DNA of 64,000 bases from CAIYQJ01 sp963717255 (lineage in GTDB: Bacteria > Chloroflexota > Limnocylindria > Limnocylindrales > CSP1-4), in assembly GCA_963717255.1 (NCBI GenBank), contig CAVQVT010000008.1, positions 62,001-126,000 of the forward strand. The letters are read 5' to 3'. Below are positions 16,481 to 25,495 of the stretch, one piece after another. Positions within the stretch are counted from its first letter, which is position 1. Each line of letters begins with the position of its first letter. Position numbers and translations under genes: made by a program. The notes beneath the pieces are model-generated. The model did no database searches. It saw only the letters and a list, made by a program, of their open reading frames with translations, and was not told where the DNA came from.

Positions 16481-17877
16481 CCGAGCGACCCCTCCATCTC
16501 CATCTTCACGAGGCGGTTGAACTCGATCGCGTACTCCATGGGGAGCTCCTTCGTGAACACCTCGAGGAACCCCTGGACGACCATGTTCGTCGCCTCGTTC
16601 TCCGTGAGACCGCGGCTCATGAGGTAGAAGATCTGGTCCGTCGAGATCTTCCCGACCGTGGCCTCGTGGGACATCGTCGTGTCCGACTCGCCGATGTCGA
16701 TGTAGGGGTACGTGTCGCTGCGGCTGAGGTCGTCGAGGAGGAGCGCGTCGCAGCGGACGGAGGTGGTCACGTTCGTGGCCCCGGACGCCACCCTGACGGT
16801 GCCGCGGTAGGTCGCCCGGCCACCGTCCTTGCTCACCGACTTGCTCACGATGCGACTGCGGGTATCCGGCGCCAGGTGGACGGCCTTCGCCCCGGTGTCC
16901 TGGTGCTGGTCGTGGCCCGCGAAGGCGACGCTCACGACCTCGGCCGTCGCACCGCGTCCCACGAGGTAGATCGCCGGGTACTTCATCGTCAGACGGGAGC
17001 CGGTGTTCGCGTCCACCCACTCCACCGTCGCGTTCTCGTACGCGTACGCCCGCTTCGTCACGAGGTTGTAGACGTCACGGCTCCAGTTCTGGATCGTCGT
17101 GTACCGGACCTTCGCGCCCGGGAGCGCGATGACCTCGACCACGGCGGCGTGGAGGGAGTCGGTCGTGTAGATCGGCGCGGTGCAGCCCTCGATGTAGTGG
17201 ACCTTCGCACCCTCGTCGACGACGATCAGCGTCCGCTCGAACTGGCCGGTGTTCTCGCCGTTGATCCGGAAGTACGCCTGGAGCGGGAGCGGGACCTCCA
17301 CGCCCTTCGGGACGTAGACGAAGGACCCGCCCGACCAGACCGCCGAGTTGAGTGCGGCGAACTTGTTGTCCTCGGGCGGGACGACCGTGCCGAAGTGCTT
17401 CCGGAAGACCTCCGGGTGCTCCTTCATGGCCTGGTCGGTCCCCATGAAGACGACGCCGATCTTGCTCAGCTCCTCGCGCACCGAGTGGTACACGACCTCG
17501 CTGTCGTACTGCGCGCCGACGCCGGCGAGGAACTTGCGCTCCGCCTCCGGGATGCCGAGCTTCTCGAAGGTCTGCTTGATCTGCTCCGGGACGTCGTCCC
17601 AGGACTTCTCCTCGCGCTCGGACGGCTTCCGGTAGTAGACGATCCTGTCGAAGTCGATCTGGTCGAGGTCGCCGCCCCACTGGGGCATCGGGCGGGCGAG
17701 GAAGTGATCGTAGGCGCGCAGCCGGAACTGGAGCATCCAGTCGGGCTCGCCCTTGATCGCGCTGATCTCCTCGACGGTCGCGCGGGTGAGGCCGCGCTTC
17801 GTCTCCTTCAGGTAGTCGACCTGGTCGTGGAATCCGTACTGGTACTCGGTCGAGACGAGCTCGCGCTGGACGGTCAT
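16477..17877 (-). CDS. sufB: SufB, Fe-S cluster assembly scaffold
   Basis: 466 residues, full length. Builds nascent Fe-S clusters with SufC and SufD in the cytoplasm. Characteristic segments are YQYGFHDQVDYLKETKRGL, GTVVPPEDNKFAALNSAVWSGG (interrupted here for brevity at the family's NKFA motif), YIEGCTAPIY with the cluster-related Cys, and SHEATVGKISTDQIFYLMSRG near the C-terminus. First gene of a leftward sufB-sufD-Rieske operon, with ATGA coupling to sufD. The promoter 70-100 bases upstream carries a dyad over the -10 box, fitting repression by an Fe-S-sensing regulator. The ATG is preceded by an unremarkable ribosome site. Confidence 0.95.
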   Translation of the reverse strand: MTVQRELVSTEYQYGFHDQVDYLKETKRGLTRATVEEISAIKGEPDWMLQFRLRAYDHFLARPMPQWGGDLDQIDFDRIVYYRKPSEREEKSWDDVPEQIKQTFEKLGIPEAERKFLAGVGAQYDSEVVYHSVREELSKIGVVFMGTDQAMKEHPEVFRKHFGTVVPPEDNKFAALNSAVWSGGSFVYVPKGVEVPLPLQAYFRINGENTGQFERTLIVVDEGAKVHYIEGCTAPIYTTDSLHAAVVEVIALPGAKVRYTTIQNWSRDVYNLVTKRAYAYENATVEWVDANTGSRLTMKYPAIYLVGRGATAEVVSVAFAGHDQHQDTGAKAVHLAPDTRSRIVSKSVSKDGGRATYRGTVRVASGATNVTTSVRCDALLLDDLSRSDTYPYIDIGESDTTMSHEATVGKISTDQIFYLMSRGLTENEATNMVVQGFLEVFTKELPMEYAIEFNRLVKMEMEGSLG

Positions 17878-17932
17878 CGGTCATCGACTCCTGGGGATCC
17901 GGGAGGGGCGCGGAGCGGCGCTGGGAGCATCG

Positions 17933-17978
17933 ATCTAATTCCGAGTCAGATTATCGGATTTGCGCCCGCCGGCGTCAA
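17933..17978 (-). promoter_or_regulatory. suf operon promoter with overlapping dyad operator
   Basis: On the - strand, TTGACG (17978-17973) and GATAAT (17955-17950) are 17 bases apart, the optimal sigma-70-type spacing, in an AT-rich island of otherwise GC-rich DNA. Bases 17933-17951 read ATCTGACTCGGAATTAGAT on the - strand, an imperfect dyad (ATCTRAYTC arms) covering the -10 box and the expected start site. That is where an Rrf2- or ArsR-type Suf repressor would bind; the regulator itself is not in the window. Confidence 0.65.
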
Positions 17979-18185
17979 CGACCGGCCGGCGCCGGGCGAA
18001 CGCGCGACGCGGGGGACGTGTCAGGCCCCGTCGTTCCCACGTGTTCACGACCACACCGACCAGACAGTGAGGTAGCGGCTGCCGACGACGACGCGGTCGG
18101 CGAGGGGGTCCCTGGGGCGCGTGGGTCGCCGCTGGACATGGCGGGAGTCTACCGAGTCGCGGAGGCCGAGCGCGCGAGCACGAAC

Positions 18186-18221
18186 GAGAGGCCCCCGGAC
18201 CGCTCGGTCCGGGGGCCTCTC
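18186..18221 (-). terminator. Perfect 16-bp hairpin after RND exporter gene
   Basis: Bases 18186-18201 pair exactly with 18206-18221 around a GCTC loop. It lies 58 bases past the stop of the leftward RND gene. GC-rich, no T-tract. Confidence 0.7.
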
Positions 18222-18278
18222 CCGTGTGGTGCGTGGTGGCGGGCCGTCGCCCGTCGATGCCGGCCGATGGGTCGGACG

Positions 18279-21200
18279 TCAGGCGCCCGCGGGTGCCGGT
18301 GGCACCGCCGCGCCCTCCAGTGCGACGGGCTCGGTCGCCGGATTCCGCGAGAGGCGCCGGGAGAGCCCGGACTTCCCGCCGTCGACGAGCGAGTAGAGGA
18401 CGGGGATGACGAGGAGGGTGAGGAAGGTCGAGGTGAAGAGGCCGCCGATGACGACGGTCGCGAGCTCGCTCGCGATGATCGAGCCCTCGTTGAGGCCCAG
18501 CCCGAGCGGCATGAGCGCGAGGATCGTCGCGAGGGCGGTCATGAGGATCGGCCGGACGCGCGTCCGCCCGCCCTCCAGCAGCGCCTCGTGGGTGGTCTCC
18601 CCCTTGCTCTTGAGCTTCTCCACGAGGTCGAGCAGGACGATCGCGTTCGTCACGACGATGCCGATGAGCATGAGGAACCCGATGAGGGCGCTGATGCCGA
18701 TCGGACGGCCGGTGACGTAGAGCGCGACGAACGCGCCGATCGTCGCCAGCGGCAGGCTGAAGAGGATGATGAACGGGGTGATCAGGCTGTTGAACGTGAC
18801 GACGAGGGCGAGGTAGACCAGGAGGATCGCGACCGCCATCGAGGCGAACAGACCACCGAAGGCCGAGCTCTGCTGCTGGGTGACGCCGGCGAGCCGGACG
18901 TCGACGCCGGCCGCCAGCGCGCCCGCCGCCTCCAGCTCGTCGATCTTCAGCTGGACGGCACGGGAGACCCCGCCCTGGTCCTTGCTCGTGATCTCGGCGG
19001 TGATCGACGACGCCGGGGCACCGTCGATCCGGGTGATGCTCCCCTGCGCATCCACCTCGCGGACGTCGGCGATGGCCGCGAGCGGAACCTTCGTGACCGT
19101 CCCGACGGGGAGCGCCTTGAGGGCGTCCACCGACGCGACCGCCTCGGGGTCGATGCGCATGTAGAGGTCGAGCACGGGGCCGTCGGCCGTCTGGATGCGA
19201 CCGACCTGCGAGCCGGTGAGCACGCCGCGCACCTCGGCCGCGACCTGGGCCGTGGTCAGCCCGGCGGCGATCGCCTTGTTCGGGTCCACGAGGACCTCGA
19301 CGGCGGGCGCGCCCCTCACGAGGTCGCTCTTGAGGTTCACGATGTCCGGCTGGTCCTTGATCGCCTCGAGGACCTGCTCGGTGGCGGTCGCGACCGTGGC
19401 GGTGTCCGGGCCGCTGACGATGACGTTCAGCCCACTGGAGCTGAATCCCGTCTGCTCGCCGACGGTGACGTCCCAGCCGCCCTCCTTCACCGAGGCGAGG
19501 TCGGCCAGGAGCTTCTCGCTCGTCTTCGCGACGTCGGCGTCGTCCGCGAGGCGGACGGCCATGTTCGCGCTGTTCGACGCCCGGCCCGTGAATGCCGCGG
19601 TGACGGTCTGGAAGCCCGTGTCGCCCTCACTCGGGACGGTGGTCTGGACCGTGGCGACCGCGGGGTCGGCCCGGATGATCTCCTCGGCCTGGATCGCGCG
19701 GTCGAGGACCGCCTGGGAGGACGAGCCGGACGGCGGGGCGATGCTCACGAGGAGCACCTTCTCGGAGCCGGCGTCGATGAACTGCGTGGGGATGGCCGGG
19801 ACGAGCGCGAGCGTCGCGAAGAAGAGCGCGGTCGCGACGCCGAGCACACCCCACTTCGTCAGGCGGTTGCGGAGCGCGAGCTTGATCGTCGGCGTGTACG
19901 CGCGGATCCAGATGGACTTGCGCGGCTCCCCGTCCTCGTCGACGTCCATCTTCACGCGGTCGACGAGGAAGTACGCGAGGACGGGGACGATCGTGAGGGC
20001 GACGACGAGCGACGCGAGGAGCGCGAAGGTCACCGTGAGCGCGAAGGGGAGGAAGAACTGGGAGACGAGCCCGCCGACGAACCCGAGCGGCAGGAAGACG
20101 GCGACGGTCGTGATCGTCGAGCTGGTGATCGCCGAGGCGACCTCGCGCGGGCCGGAGAGCACCGCGGTCATGCGGTCCTCACCCTTCGCCCTGTGCCGGT
20201 AGATGTTCTCGAGGACCACGATGGCGTCGTCGACGACGCGGCCGACGGCGACCGCCAGGCCGCCCAGGGTCATGATGTTCACGGAGATGCCCGCGACGAG
20301 CATGAGGATGAGCGCCGCGAGGATCGAGGTCGGGATGCTGATCGCGGCGACGAACGTCGACCGCAGGGAGAGCAGGAAGAGGAAGATCACGAGGATCGCC
20401 ATCAGGGCGCCGAGGAGACCCTCCTTCACGAGGCCGTCGCGCGACTCCTTGATGAAGGCCGAGAGGTCGCTGACGACCACGACGTCCAGGTCGGGATTCC
20501 GCGCCTGGATCTCCGCGAGCTTGGCCGTCACCTCGTCCGCGACGGTGACGGTGTTCGCCTCGGAACCCTTGCTGACGGTGAGGGTCAGCGACGGCTGGCC
20601 GTCGGTCCGGGCGTAGCCGGTCGTCGCGACCTCCGCCGTCGCGACCGTCCCGAGGTCGCCGAGCCGGACCGGGGTGGGCACCGCGGCGGTCCCGCCGGTG
20701 CCGGGCGTCGTGCCGGTCCCGCCGGCGCCCGGGACGGCCCCCGTGCTGCCGGCTCCGGGGATCGCGCCCGCGCCGGGGATGGCGCCTGTCGCGGTCGACA
20801 GGCCCTTCACGCCGACGATGAGGTTCGCGATCTCGTCGACCGAGTCGAACGAGTGGATCGTGGAGACCGGGACGGACTGGCCGTCCAGCGGCAGCGAGCC
20901 CGCCGGGAAGGTGATGTTGTTCGCCTGGAGGACGCCGGAGATCTGCGACGTGCTGATCCCGGCCTCGGCGAGCTTCGCCGGATCGAGCGTGATCTGGATC
21001 CGCGGCGTCGTGCCGCCGGTGGCCTCGGCCGCGCTCACGCCCTCGAGGGCCTGGAGCTCGGGGACGACCTCCGTCTGCACGATCTCCGCGACCTTGTCGA
21101 GCGACGCGCCGTCCTTCCCGGAGAGGGACGCGACGATGACCGGCGAGGCGTTGATGTTCAGCGAGGAGACCTGCGGCGAGACCGACTGCGGCAGCCCGAC

Positions 21201-21545
21201 CGACGTCAGGTTCTGCTCGATCGTCGCCCGGACGTCCTTCACGTTCGTCCCGAAGGAGAACTGGGCGACGACGAGGCCGAGGCTGTTCGCCGACGTCGAC
21301 TGGAGGCGCTCCAGGCGCGGGATCCCGGAGATCGCGCGCTCGATCGGCTCCGTGACCTGATCGGTCACGTCCTGGGCACCGGCGCCCGGATACGGGGCGA
21401 CGACCGTGATCACGGGGAAGTCGATGTCGGGGAGCAGCTCCTGCTGGAGGGCCCCCCACGAGTACACACCCCCGACGAAGATCGCGAGGGTGAGGAGGAT
21501 CGTGACGCTGCGGTTCTTCACCGCGAGGTCGGTGAGGCGGCTCAC
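18279..21545 (-). CDS. RND-family efflux transporter (AcrB/HAE1 type)
   Basis: 1088 residues. Proton-driven exporter with twelve membrane helices: helix 1 at SVTILLTLAIFVGGVYSW, then the LLPDIDFPVITVVAPYPGA opening of the porter domain, and helix 4 near DDAIVVLENIYRH, where the paired Asp residues for proton transfer would be. The second half repeats the pattern and ends EGSIIASELATVVIGGLFTSTFLTL. Within the first porter domain a Gly/Ala/Pro/Thr-rich stretch (about residues 240-285, GAIPGAGAIPGAGSTGAVPG) is inserted, which is unusual for the family. No membrane-fusion partner gene is present, as in other Chloroflexota and Actinomycetota RND pumps that may work alone. GTG start overlaps the MarR stop, so expression is coupled to its likely regulator. 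Confidence 0.9.
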   Translation of the reverse strand: MSRLTDLAVKNRSVTILLTLAIFVGGVYSWGALQQELLPDIDFPVITVVAPYPGAGAQDVTDQVTEPIERAISGIPRLERLQSTSANSLGLVVAQFSFGTNVKDVRATIEQNLTSVGLPQSVSPQVSSLNINASPVIVASLSGKDGASLDKVAEIVQTEVVPELQALEGVSAAEATGGTTPRIQITLDPAKLAEAGISTSQISGVLQANNITFPAGSLPLDGQSVPVSTIHSFDSVDEIANLIVGVKGLSTATGAIPGAGAIPGAGSTGAVPGAGGTGTTPGTGGTAAVPTPVRLGDLGTVATAEVATTGYARTDGQPSLTLTVSKGSEANTVTVADEVTAKLAEIQARNPDLDVVVVSDLSAFIKESRDGLVKEGLLGALMAILVIFLFLLSLRSTFVAAISIPTSILAALILMLVAGISVNIMTLGGLAVAVGRVVDDAIVVLENIYRHRAKGEDRMTAVLSGPREVASAITSSTITTVAVFLPLGFVGGLVSQFFLPFALTVTFALLASLVVALTIVPVLAYFLVDRVKMDVDEDGEPRKSIWIRAYTPTIKLALRNRLTKWGVLGVATALFFATLALVPAIPTQFIDAGSEKVLLVSIAPPSGSSSQAVLDRAIQAEEIIRADPAVATVQTTVPSEGDTGFQTVTAAFTGRASNSANMAVRLADDADVAKTSEKLLADLASVKEGGWDVTVGEQTGFSSSGLNVIVSGPDTATVATATEQVLEAIKDQPDIVNLKSDLVRGAPAVEVLVDPNKAIAAGLTTAQVAAEVRGVLTGSQVGRIQTADGPVLDLYMRIDPEAVASVDALKALPVGTVTKVPLAAIADVREVDAQGSITRIDGAPASSITAEITSKDQGGVSRAVQLKIDELEAAGALAAGVDVRLAGVTQQQSSAFGGLFASMAVAILLVYLALVVTFNSLITPFIILFSLPLATIGAFVALYVTGRPIGISALIGFLMLIGIVVTNAIVLLDLVEKLKSKGETTHEALLEGGRTRVRPILMTALATILALMPLGLGLNEGSIIASELATVVIGGLFTSTFLTLLVIPVLYSLVDGGKSGLSRRLSRNPATEPVALEGAAVPPAPAGA

Positions 21546-22078
21546 AGGGTTCCCTTTCGATGCGGTGCGGGCTGGGACGCGTCGCCGGCCCCGCCGGCGA
21601 GGGAGGCGGCGGCCTCCACCAGGAGTCCGTAGGAGTGCTCGATCTGCGCGAGGCCCGGGGAGTCGATCCGATCGAGGAGCTCGCGCAGCTGTCGCGCGTT
21701 GAGATCGCGGAAGCGGTCGATCGCGGAGACCCCGGCATCGGTGGGGCGGAGGACGACCTGCCGTCGGTCGGCGGGATCCTCGCGGCGGTCCAGGAGGCCG
21801 TGGTCCACGAGCCGGTCCACCGTGCCGCTCACGGTCGAGAGCGAGACGCCGAGGAGCGCCGGAAGCGTCGACATGTGCATCTCGCCGACGGACGCGACCA
21901 GGTAGAGGACCTTCGCCTGGCTCATCGTCACGTCGATCTCCAGGAAGTCGCTCGTGTGGATCGACGTCAGGAGGCTCATGAGCCGCTCGTGGGCCGCGTT
22001 GATGCGGTCGACCGTCGCGTCTCGCGCCTCAGGAGGATCGCCGGACCCGGGGATGCGTGGTTCCTTCGTGTGGCTCAA
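21542..22078 (-). CDS. MarR-family transcriptional regulator
   Basis: 178 residues. The winged helix spans about residues 50-140: VTMSQAKVLYLVASVGEMHMSTL, the recognition helix ALLGVSLSTVSGTVDRLVDHGLLDRREDPADRRQVVL with its wing DPADRR, and a C-terminal dimer helix. It most likely controls the RND pump gene that it overlaps (GTGA). Direct repeats of TGACTAT in the upstream region are candidate sites, so autoregulation is plausible. The ATG at MSHTKEPRIP begins 35 residues before the DNA-binding domain. Confidence 0.9.
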   Translation of the reverse strand: MSHTKEPRIPGSGDPPEARDATVDRINAAHERLMSLLTSIHTSDFLEIDVTMSQAKVLYLVASVGEMHMSTLPALLGVSLSTVSGTVDRLVDHGLLDRREDPADRRQVVLRPTDAGVSAIDRFRDLNARQLRELLDRIDSPGLAQIEHSYGLLVEAAASLAGGAGDASQPAPHRKGTL

Positions 22079-22094
22079 ATCGTTCGTTATCTCC

Positions 22095-22123
22095 TGACTA
22101 TCGGTTCGGCGGTGACTATATCG
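22095..22123 (-). promoter_or_regulatory. Repeated TGACTAT elements upstream of marR
   Basis: TGACTATCGG (22095-22104) and TGACTATATCG (22113-22123) are direct copies 18 bases apart, 20-45 bases upstream of the MarR start. A TATAGT (- strand, 22120-22115) inside the second copy could be a -10 box. I infer binding sites for the MarR protein; no -35 is convincing. Confidence 0.45.
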
Positions 22124-22250
22124 CAGGACCGGATCATGTGGATGGGACGACCTTCCTGGCGCGGTCCGGTGTGACCGCCGGGCGCGCGGTCGCCGTGGGC
22201 CAGCGGGCGACCGGACAGCCTGACGCGTGAGGGCGCGTTACGCTCTCGCG

Positions 22251-23663
22251 GTGACCACCCTCCACGTCGCCGCGCCGGTGGCCCGCCGCTTCCTCGTCCT
22301 CCGCCACCTGCTCGCGCCCCCGCGCGGGTTCCCGCCGATCCGTCGAGCGTCCTGACGGTGGTCGACCGGCTCGGGTCGCTCCAGTTCGACCCGCTCGAGG
22401 TCGCCGGGCGGAACCACGACCTCGTCCTCCAGGCGCGGATCGCCGGGTATCGGAGGACGTGGACCGACGGCCTCCTGTACGACGAGCGCGTCCTGTTCGA
22501 GGCCTACAACAAGGGGTTGAGCATCCTCCCTGTCGCGGAGCTCCCCCTCTACCGGCTCGCGTGGGACCGGGCCCGAAGCGAGCACGACGGCGGCGCGTTC
22601 GACGAGCACGCCCCGCTGGTGGAGGAGCTGCTGGAGCGGATCCGGTCCGGCGGCCCGCTCTCGCCCACCGACGTCCGCCCGCGGGCGGCGATCGACTGGT
22701 ACTGGCGGCCGACGAACCAGGTCCGCGCGATCCTCGAGGCGCTCGCCGAGGCGGGGATCCTCGGCATCGCACGCCGGGAGGGCAACCGCCGCGTCTACGA
22801 CCTCATCGAACGCCTGTACCCGGCCGACCTCCTGGCGGAGCGACGCACCGAGCGGGAATCGATGCGCCACCGGCTGCTCAGCCGGTACCGTGCCCACGGC
22901 CTCCTGGGGACCGGCGGTCAGGCCGAGCTGTGGTACGGGACCGGTCGCGCGACCACGGACCCGGCCGACCCGTCCCGGCCGACGCGCACCGCCCTCCGCG
23001 GCGAGCTGCTCGAGCGGGCGCTGCTGGTGCCCGCCGCCATCGAGGGGGTCCGAGGGGAGCGGTTCGTCCTGACGTCCGAGCTGCCGATCCTCGCGCAGGC
23101 GGAGCGCGAGGTCGCGGAAGGCGGCCCGCCCGGCGGCGAGCCGCCGCGGCGTCACGTTCCTCGCGCCGCTGGACCCCCTCGCGTGGGACCGCGACCTCCT
23201 TCGGTCGCTCTTCGGCTTCGACTACGTCTGGGAGGTCTACGTCCCGGCCGCGAAGCGTCGGTGGGGCTACTACGTGCTGCCGCTGCTGTTCGGCGACCGG
23301 TTCGTCGGCCGGATCGAGCCGCGCGTCGAGCGGCGCGAGCGGACCGTGCGCATCGAGCGGCTGCACTGGGAGGACGGGTTCGACCCGCTCGGGGAGCCCG
23401 GCTTCGTCGGCGCGTTCGCCGACGCCCTCGCTGCATATCGCTCGTTCGCCGGCGCGGACCGGGTGACGCTGCCGGCCGATCGCGCATCGCGCGCGCTGGC
23501 GCGGGCCGTGGCCGGCGTCGATGGGAGCGCCCTGGGCGCGTCTCGGCGGCGGGCGCGACGCGCGGTGGGGGCGCGGGGCGCGACGCGGGACGGCGCGGAT
23601 GGCCGCGCATCCTCGGGGGATGCCCCTGGCGGCCCGTCCCCGGGAGGCGGACTCAGGGCCTGA
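22251..23663 (+). pseudogene. AlkZ/YcaQ-like winged-helix DNA glycosylase (two frameshifts)
   Basis: A GTG at 22251 opens VTTLHVAAPVARRFLVLRHLLAPP. The frame changes near 22310-22335 to ADPSSVLTVVDRLGSLQFDPL..ILAQAEREVAEGG, and again near 23110-23155 to RRGVTFLAPLDPLAWDRDLLRSLFGFDYVWE..to TGA at 23663. Together these give about 470 residues of the HTH_42 (AlkZ/YcaQ) family, known for unhooking DNA interstrand crosslinks and removing bulky lesions. Recognisable pieces are the Q-F-D-P-L motif at the first helix and PAAKRRWGYYVLPLLFGDR near the C-terminus. As read it cannot make one protein. Two indels in GC-rich runs could be assembly errors. Its last bases overlap the convergent CAP gene. Confidence 0.75.
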
Positions 23664-24528
23664 CCCGCACGAGTGACCACGGCCCCGTCGTCCCGCCGGG
23701 ACCGCGCGCACGGACGCGGACCTCGAATGCGCCGGGCGCGCGGACCCGGACGCGGAGAGTCGCGCGAGCCGCGGCCGCTACGGCCGTGGTCCACCGGCCG
23801 CCCGCCCGCCGGACCTGGACGGTCACGGAGAGGACGGGCGCCGAGGGCGCCGCCTGCGTCGCCCTCGGCGCCCACGCGACCGTCACCGGGCGCGTCCCGG
23901 CCGCATCGGGGCGCCCGACGCGGAGGATACGGACCGAGACGGCGGGCGGGACCGACGGCGGGACGGCGACCAGGACGGCCACCCAGGTGCGGCGGCCCGT
24001 GGAGGCGTCGACGACGGACGCGAGCCCGATCACGTCGCGGTCGCCGGCGAGGAGGATCTCGCGGTGCTCCGGTGACGCGAGCCAGTCCGCGATGACGCGG
24101 GCGGCCGAGCCGCCCGCGTCATCGACCGTGTTCCACCCGATGACCTCCGACACCGCGGACCACGCAAGGCCGGATCGGTCGAGGAGGTCGAAGGCGTCGG
24201 TCCCGTCCGGACCCACGTGGGCGAAGTAGCCGCGGTCGCGCATGTCGGCCGCCCGAGTGCGTGCGATCGCTGCGACCGGGGCGGAGGGCCGGAGCGGCGC
24301 AAGGCCGGCCCCGGATCGCGCCTCGCCGACGAGGCGCACGGCGAGCGCCTCGGCGTCCCGCTCGGCCGCGGGCGTCGCTGCAGCCGGCGTCACAGCCGAG
24401 GCGGTCGCGGAGGTCCGGACGGCGGCCGCCCGAGACGGGACGGATCCGGCGGTCGCGAGGAGGAGGGTCCCGAGGAGAGCGGCGGCGAGCCGCGCGGTCC
24501 TGCGTCCCCGCAGGCGATCGGGCGTCAT
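23653..24528 (-). CDS. Secreted CAP-domain (SCP/YkwD-like) protein
   Basis: 291 residues. Signal peptide: RLRGRRTARLAAALLGTLLLATAG, cleaved near SRAAA. The CAP domain spans about 57-170: VRLVGEARSGAGLAPL, RAADMRDRGYFAHVGPDGTDAFD (conserved His) and EHREILL (conserved Glu-His). Residues about 190-291 form a beta-sandwich of the Fn3/Ig type rich in Arg and Val. Bacterial CAP proteins are extracytoplasmic; no enzymatic activity is established for this branch. The 11-base overlap with the end of the AlkZ-like gene is tail to tail. Confidence 0.87.
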   Translation of the reverse strand: MTPDRLRGRRTARLAAALLGTLLLATAGSVPSRAAAVRTSATASAVTPAAATPAAERDAEALAVRLVGEARSGAGLAPLRPSAPVAAIARTRAADMRDRGYFAHVGPDGTDAFDLLDRSGLAWSAVSEVIGWNTVDDAGGSAARVIADWLASPEHREILLAGDRDVIGLASVVDASTGRRTWVAVLVAVPPSVPPAVSVRILRVGRPDAAGTRPVTVAWAPRATQAAPSAPVLSVTVQVRRAGGRWTTAVAAAARATLRVRVRAPGAFEVRVRARGPGGTTGPWSLVRVRP

Positions 24529-24679
24529 GCTGGTGTAGAGGCCGCGGAGGGGCCGGAGGTTTCATCGGCGTCCGACAGACTCACGACCGGAGCCGCATGA
24601 CGCGGCGCCGCTGCTTGTGGGACGATCGGCGGCGGATCGGATCGGCGCCCGGTGCGCCGCGAAGGACGGAGGGAACACG

Positions 24680-25123
24680 ATGGGCGTCACGCGTCGAGCC
24701 GAGGTGGGTTGGGACGGCGATCTCGTCTCCGGCAACGGGATCATCCGATACGTCTCCAGCGGGTCGATCTCGCGCCTCCCGGTGACCTGGGCGGCGCGGA
24801 CCGAGGCGCACGACGGGCGGACGAGCCCCGAGGAGCTCATCGCGGCCGCCCACGCGAGCTGCTACTCGATGGCCTTCTCCGCCGGCCTCGCGCGCAACGG
24901 GACTCCGGCGACCCACCTCGAGGTGTCGGCCGTCGTCACGTTCGACAAGACCGACGCCGGCTGGCGGATCGTGTCGTCCCAGATCACCGTCGAGGGGACC
25001 GTCCCGAACATCGACGAGACGAAGTTCGTCGAGCTCGCGACCGCGGCCAAGGACGGCTGTCCTGTCTCCCAGGCGCTGAAGGGCAACGTCGAGCTCTCGG
25101 TCGTGGCCACGCTGAAGGCGTGA
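24680..25123 (+). CDS. OsmC-family peroxiredoxin
   Basis: 147 residues. OsmC/Ohr proteins reduce organic hydroperoxides with two Cys residues; both are here, in HASCYSMAFS (about 61) and KDGCPVSQAL (about 127). The TSPEELIAAAHASC segment is the typical helix start, and the N-terminal beta hairpin is also complete. A GGAGG eight bases before the ATG fixes the start. The length and lack of the Ohr-specific signature favour the OsmC subfamily. Stands alone, followed 22 bases on by DUF1294. Confidence 0.92.
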   Translation: MGVTRRAEVGWDGDLVSGNGIIRYVSSGSISRLPVTWAARTEAHDGRTSPEELIAAAHASCYSMAFSAGLARNGTPATHLEVSAVVTFDKTDAGWRIVSSQITVEGTVPNIDETKFVELATAAKDGCPVSQALKGNVELSVVATLKA

Positions 25124-25145
25124 CCCGCGGCACCGACGTCGCGGC

Positions 25146-25445
25146 GTGACCGTGCTGAGCGGGCTCCTGGACGCGATCCCGCCGTGGCTCCTGCTCGCGT
25201 GGCTCGTCGTCGTCAACGTCGCCACGGCGGCGGCCTACGCGTACGACAAGACGGCCGCGCGGCGCGGCGGGCGCCGGGTCCGCGAGCGCACCCTGCTGCT
25301 CCTGAACGTCGCGGGCGGCGTCGTGGGGGCATGGCTCGTCTTCTTCGGGATGCGCCACAAGACGCTGCACCGACGGTTCTGGGTCGTCCAGTCGCTCGCG
25401 ACGGTCCTCTGGGCCGCGGTCGTCCTGGGCGTCCTCCTGGCCTGA
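25146..25445 (+). CDS. DUF1294 small membrane protein
   Basis: 99 residues starting at GTG. Three hydrophobic helices flank the DUF1294 hallmark YDKTAARRGGRRVRERTL, LLNVAGGVVGAWLVFFGMRHKT and the final aromatic FWVVQ. The invariant DK, the glycine-rich turn and RHKT are all present. The function of the family is unknown. Possibly co-transcribed with OsmC. Confidence 0.85.
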   Translation: MTVLSGLLDAIPPWLLLAWLVVVNVATAAAYAYDKTAARRGGRRVRERTLLLLNVAGGVVGAWLVFFGMRHKTLHRRFWVVQSLATVLWAAVVLGVLLA

Positions 25446-25458
25446 GCGCGGGCACGGA

Positions 25459-25483
25459 GCGCGGCGCCGACCCGGGGCCGCGC
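25459..25483. terminator. Hairpin between DUF1294 and hydrolase genes
   Basis: GCGCGGC (25459-25465) pairs with GCCGCGC (25477-25483) over an 11-base loop, between convergent stops at 25445 and 25496. Short and without a T-tract, so only moderately convincing. Confidence 0.4.
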
Positions 25484-25495
25484 CCCTTCCGTCCC

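Larger units (their letters stand above)
17878..18278. other. Intergenic region between sufB and the RND exporter gene
   Basis: About 400 bases without a gene. The left part holds the suf promoter and operator (17933-17978) and the suf leader. The right part holds the terminator of the leftward RND gene (18186-18221). I see nothing else supportable between 17980 and 18185. Confidence 0.6.

Noticed and set aside
18018..21632. 1204-codon open frame on the + strand
   Set aside because: Antisense to the RND exporter; composition is Arg/Asp/Glu/Gly only and carries no fold signal.
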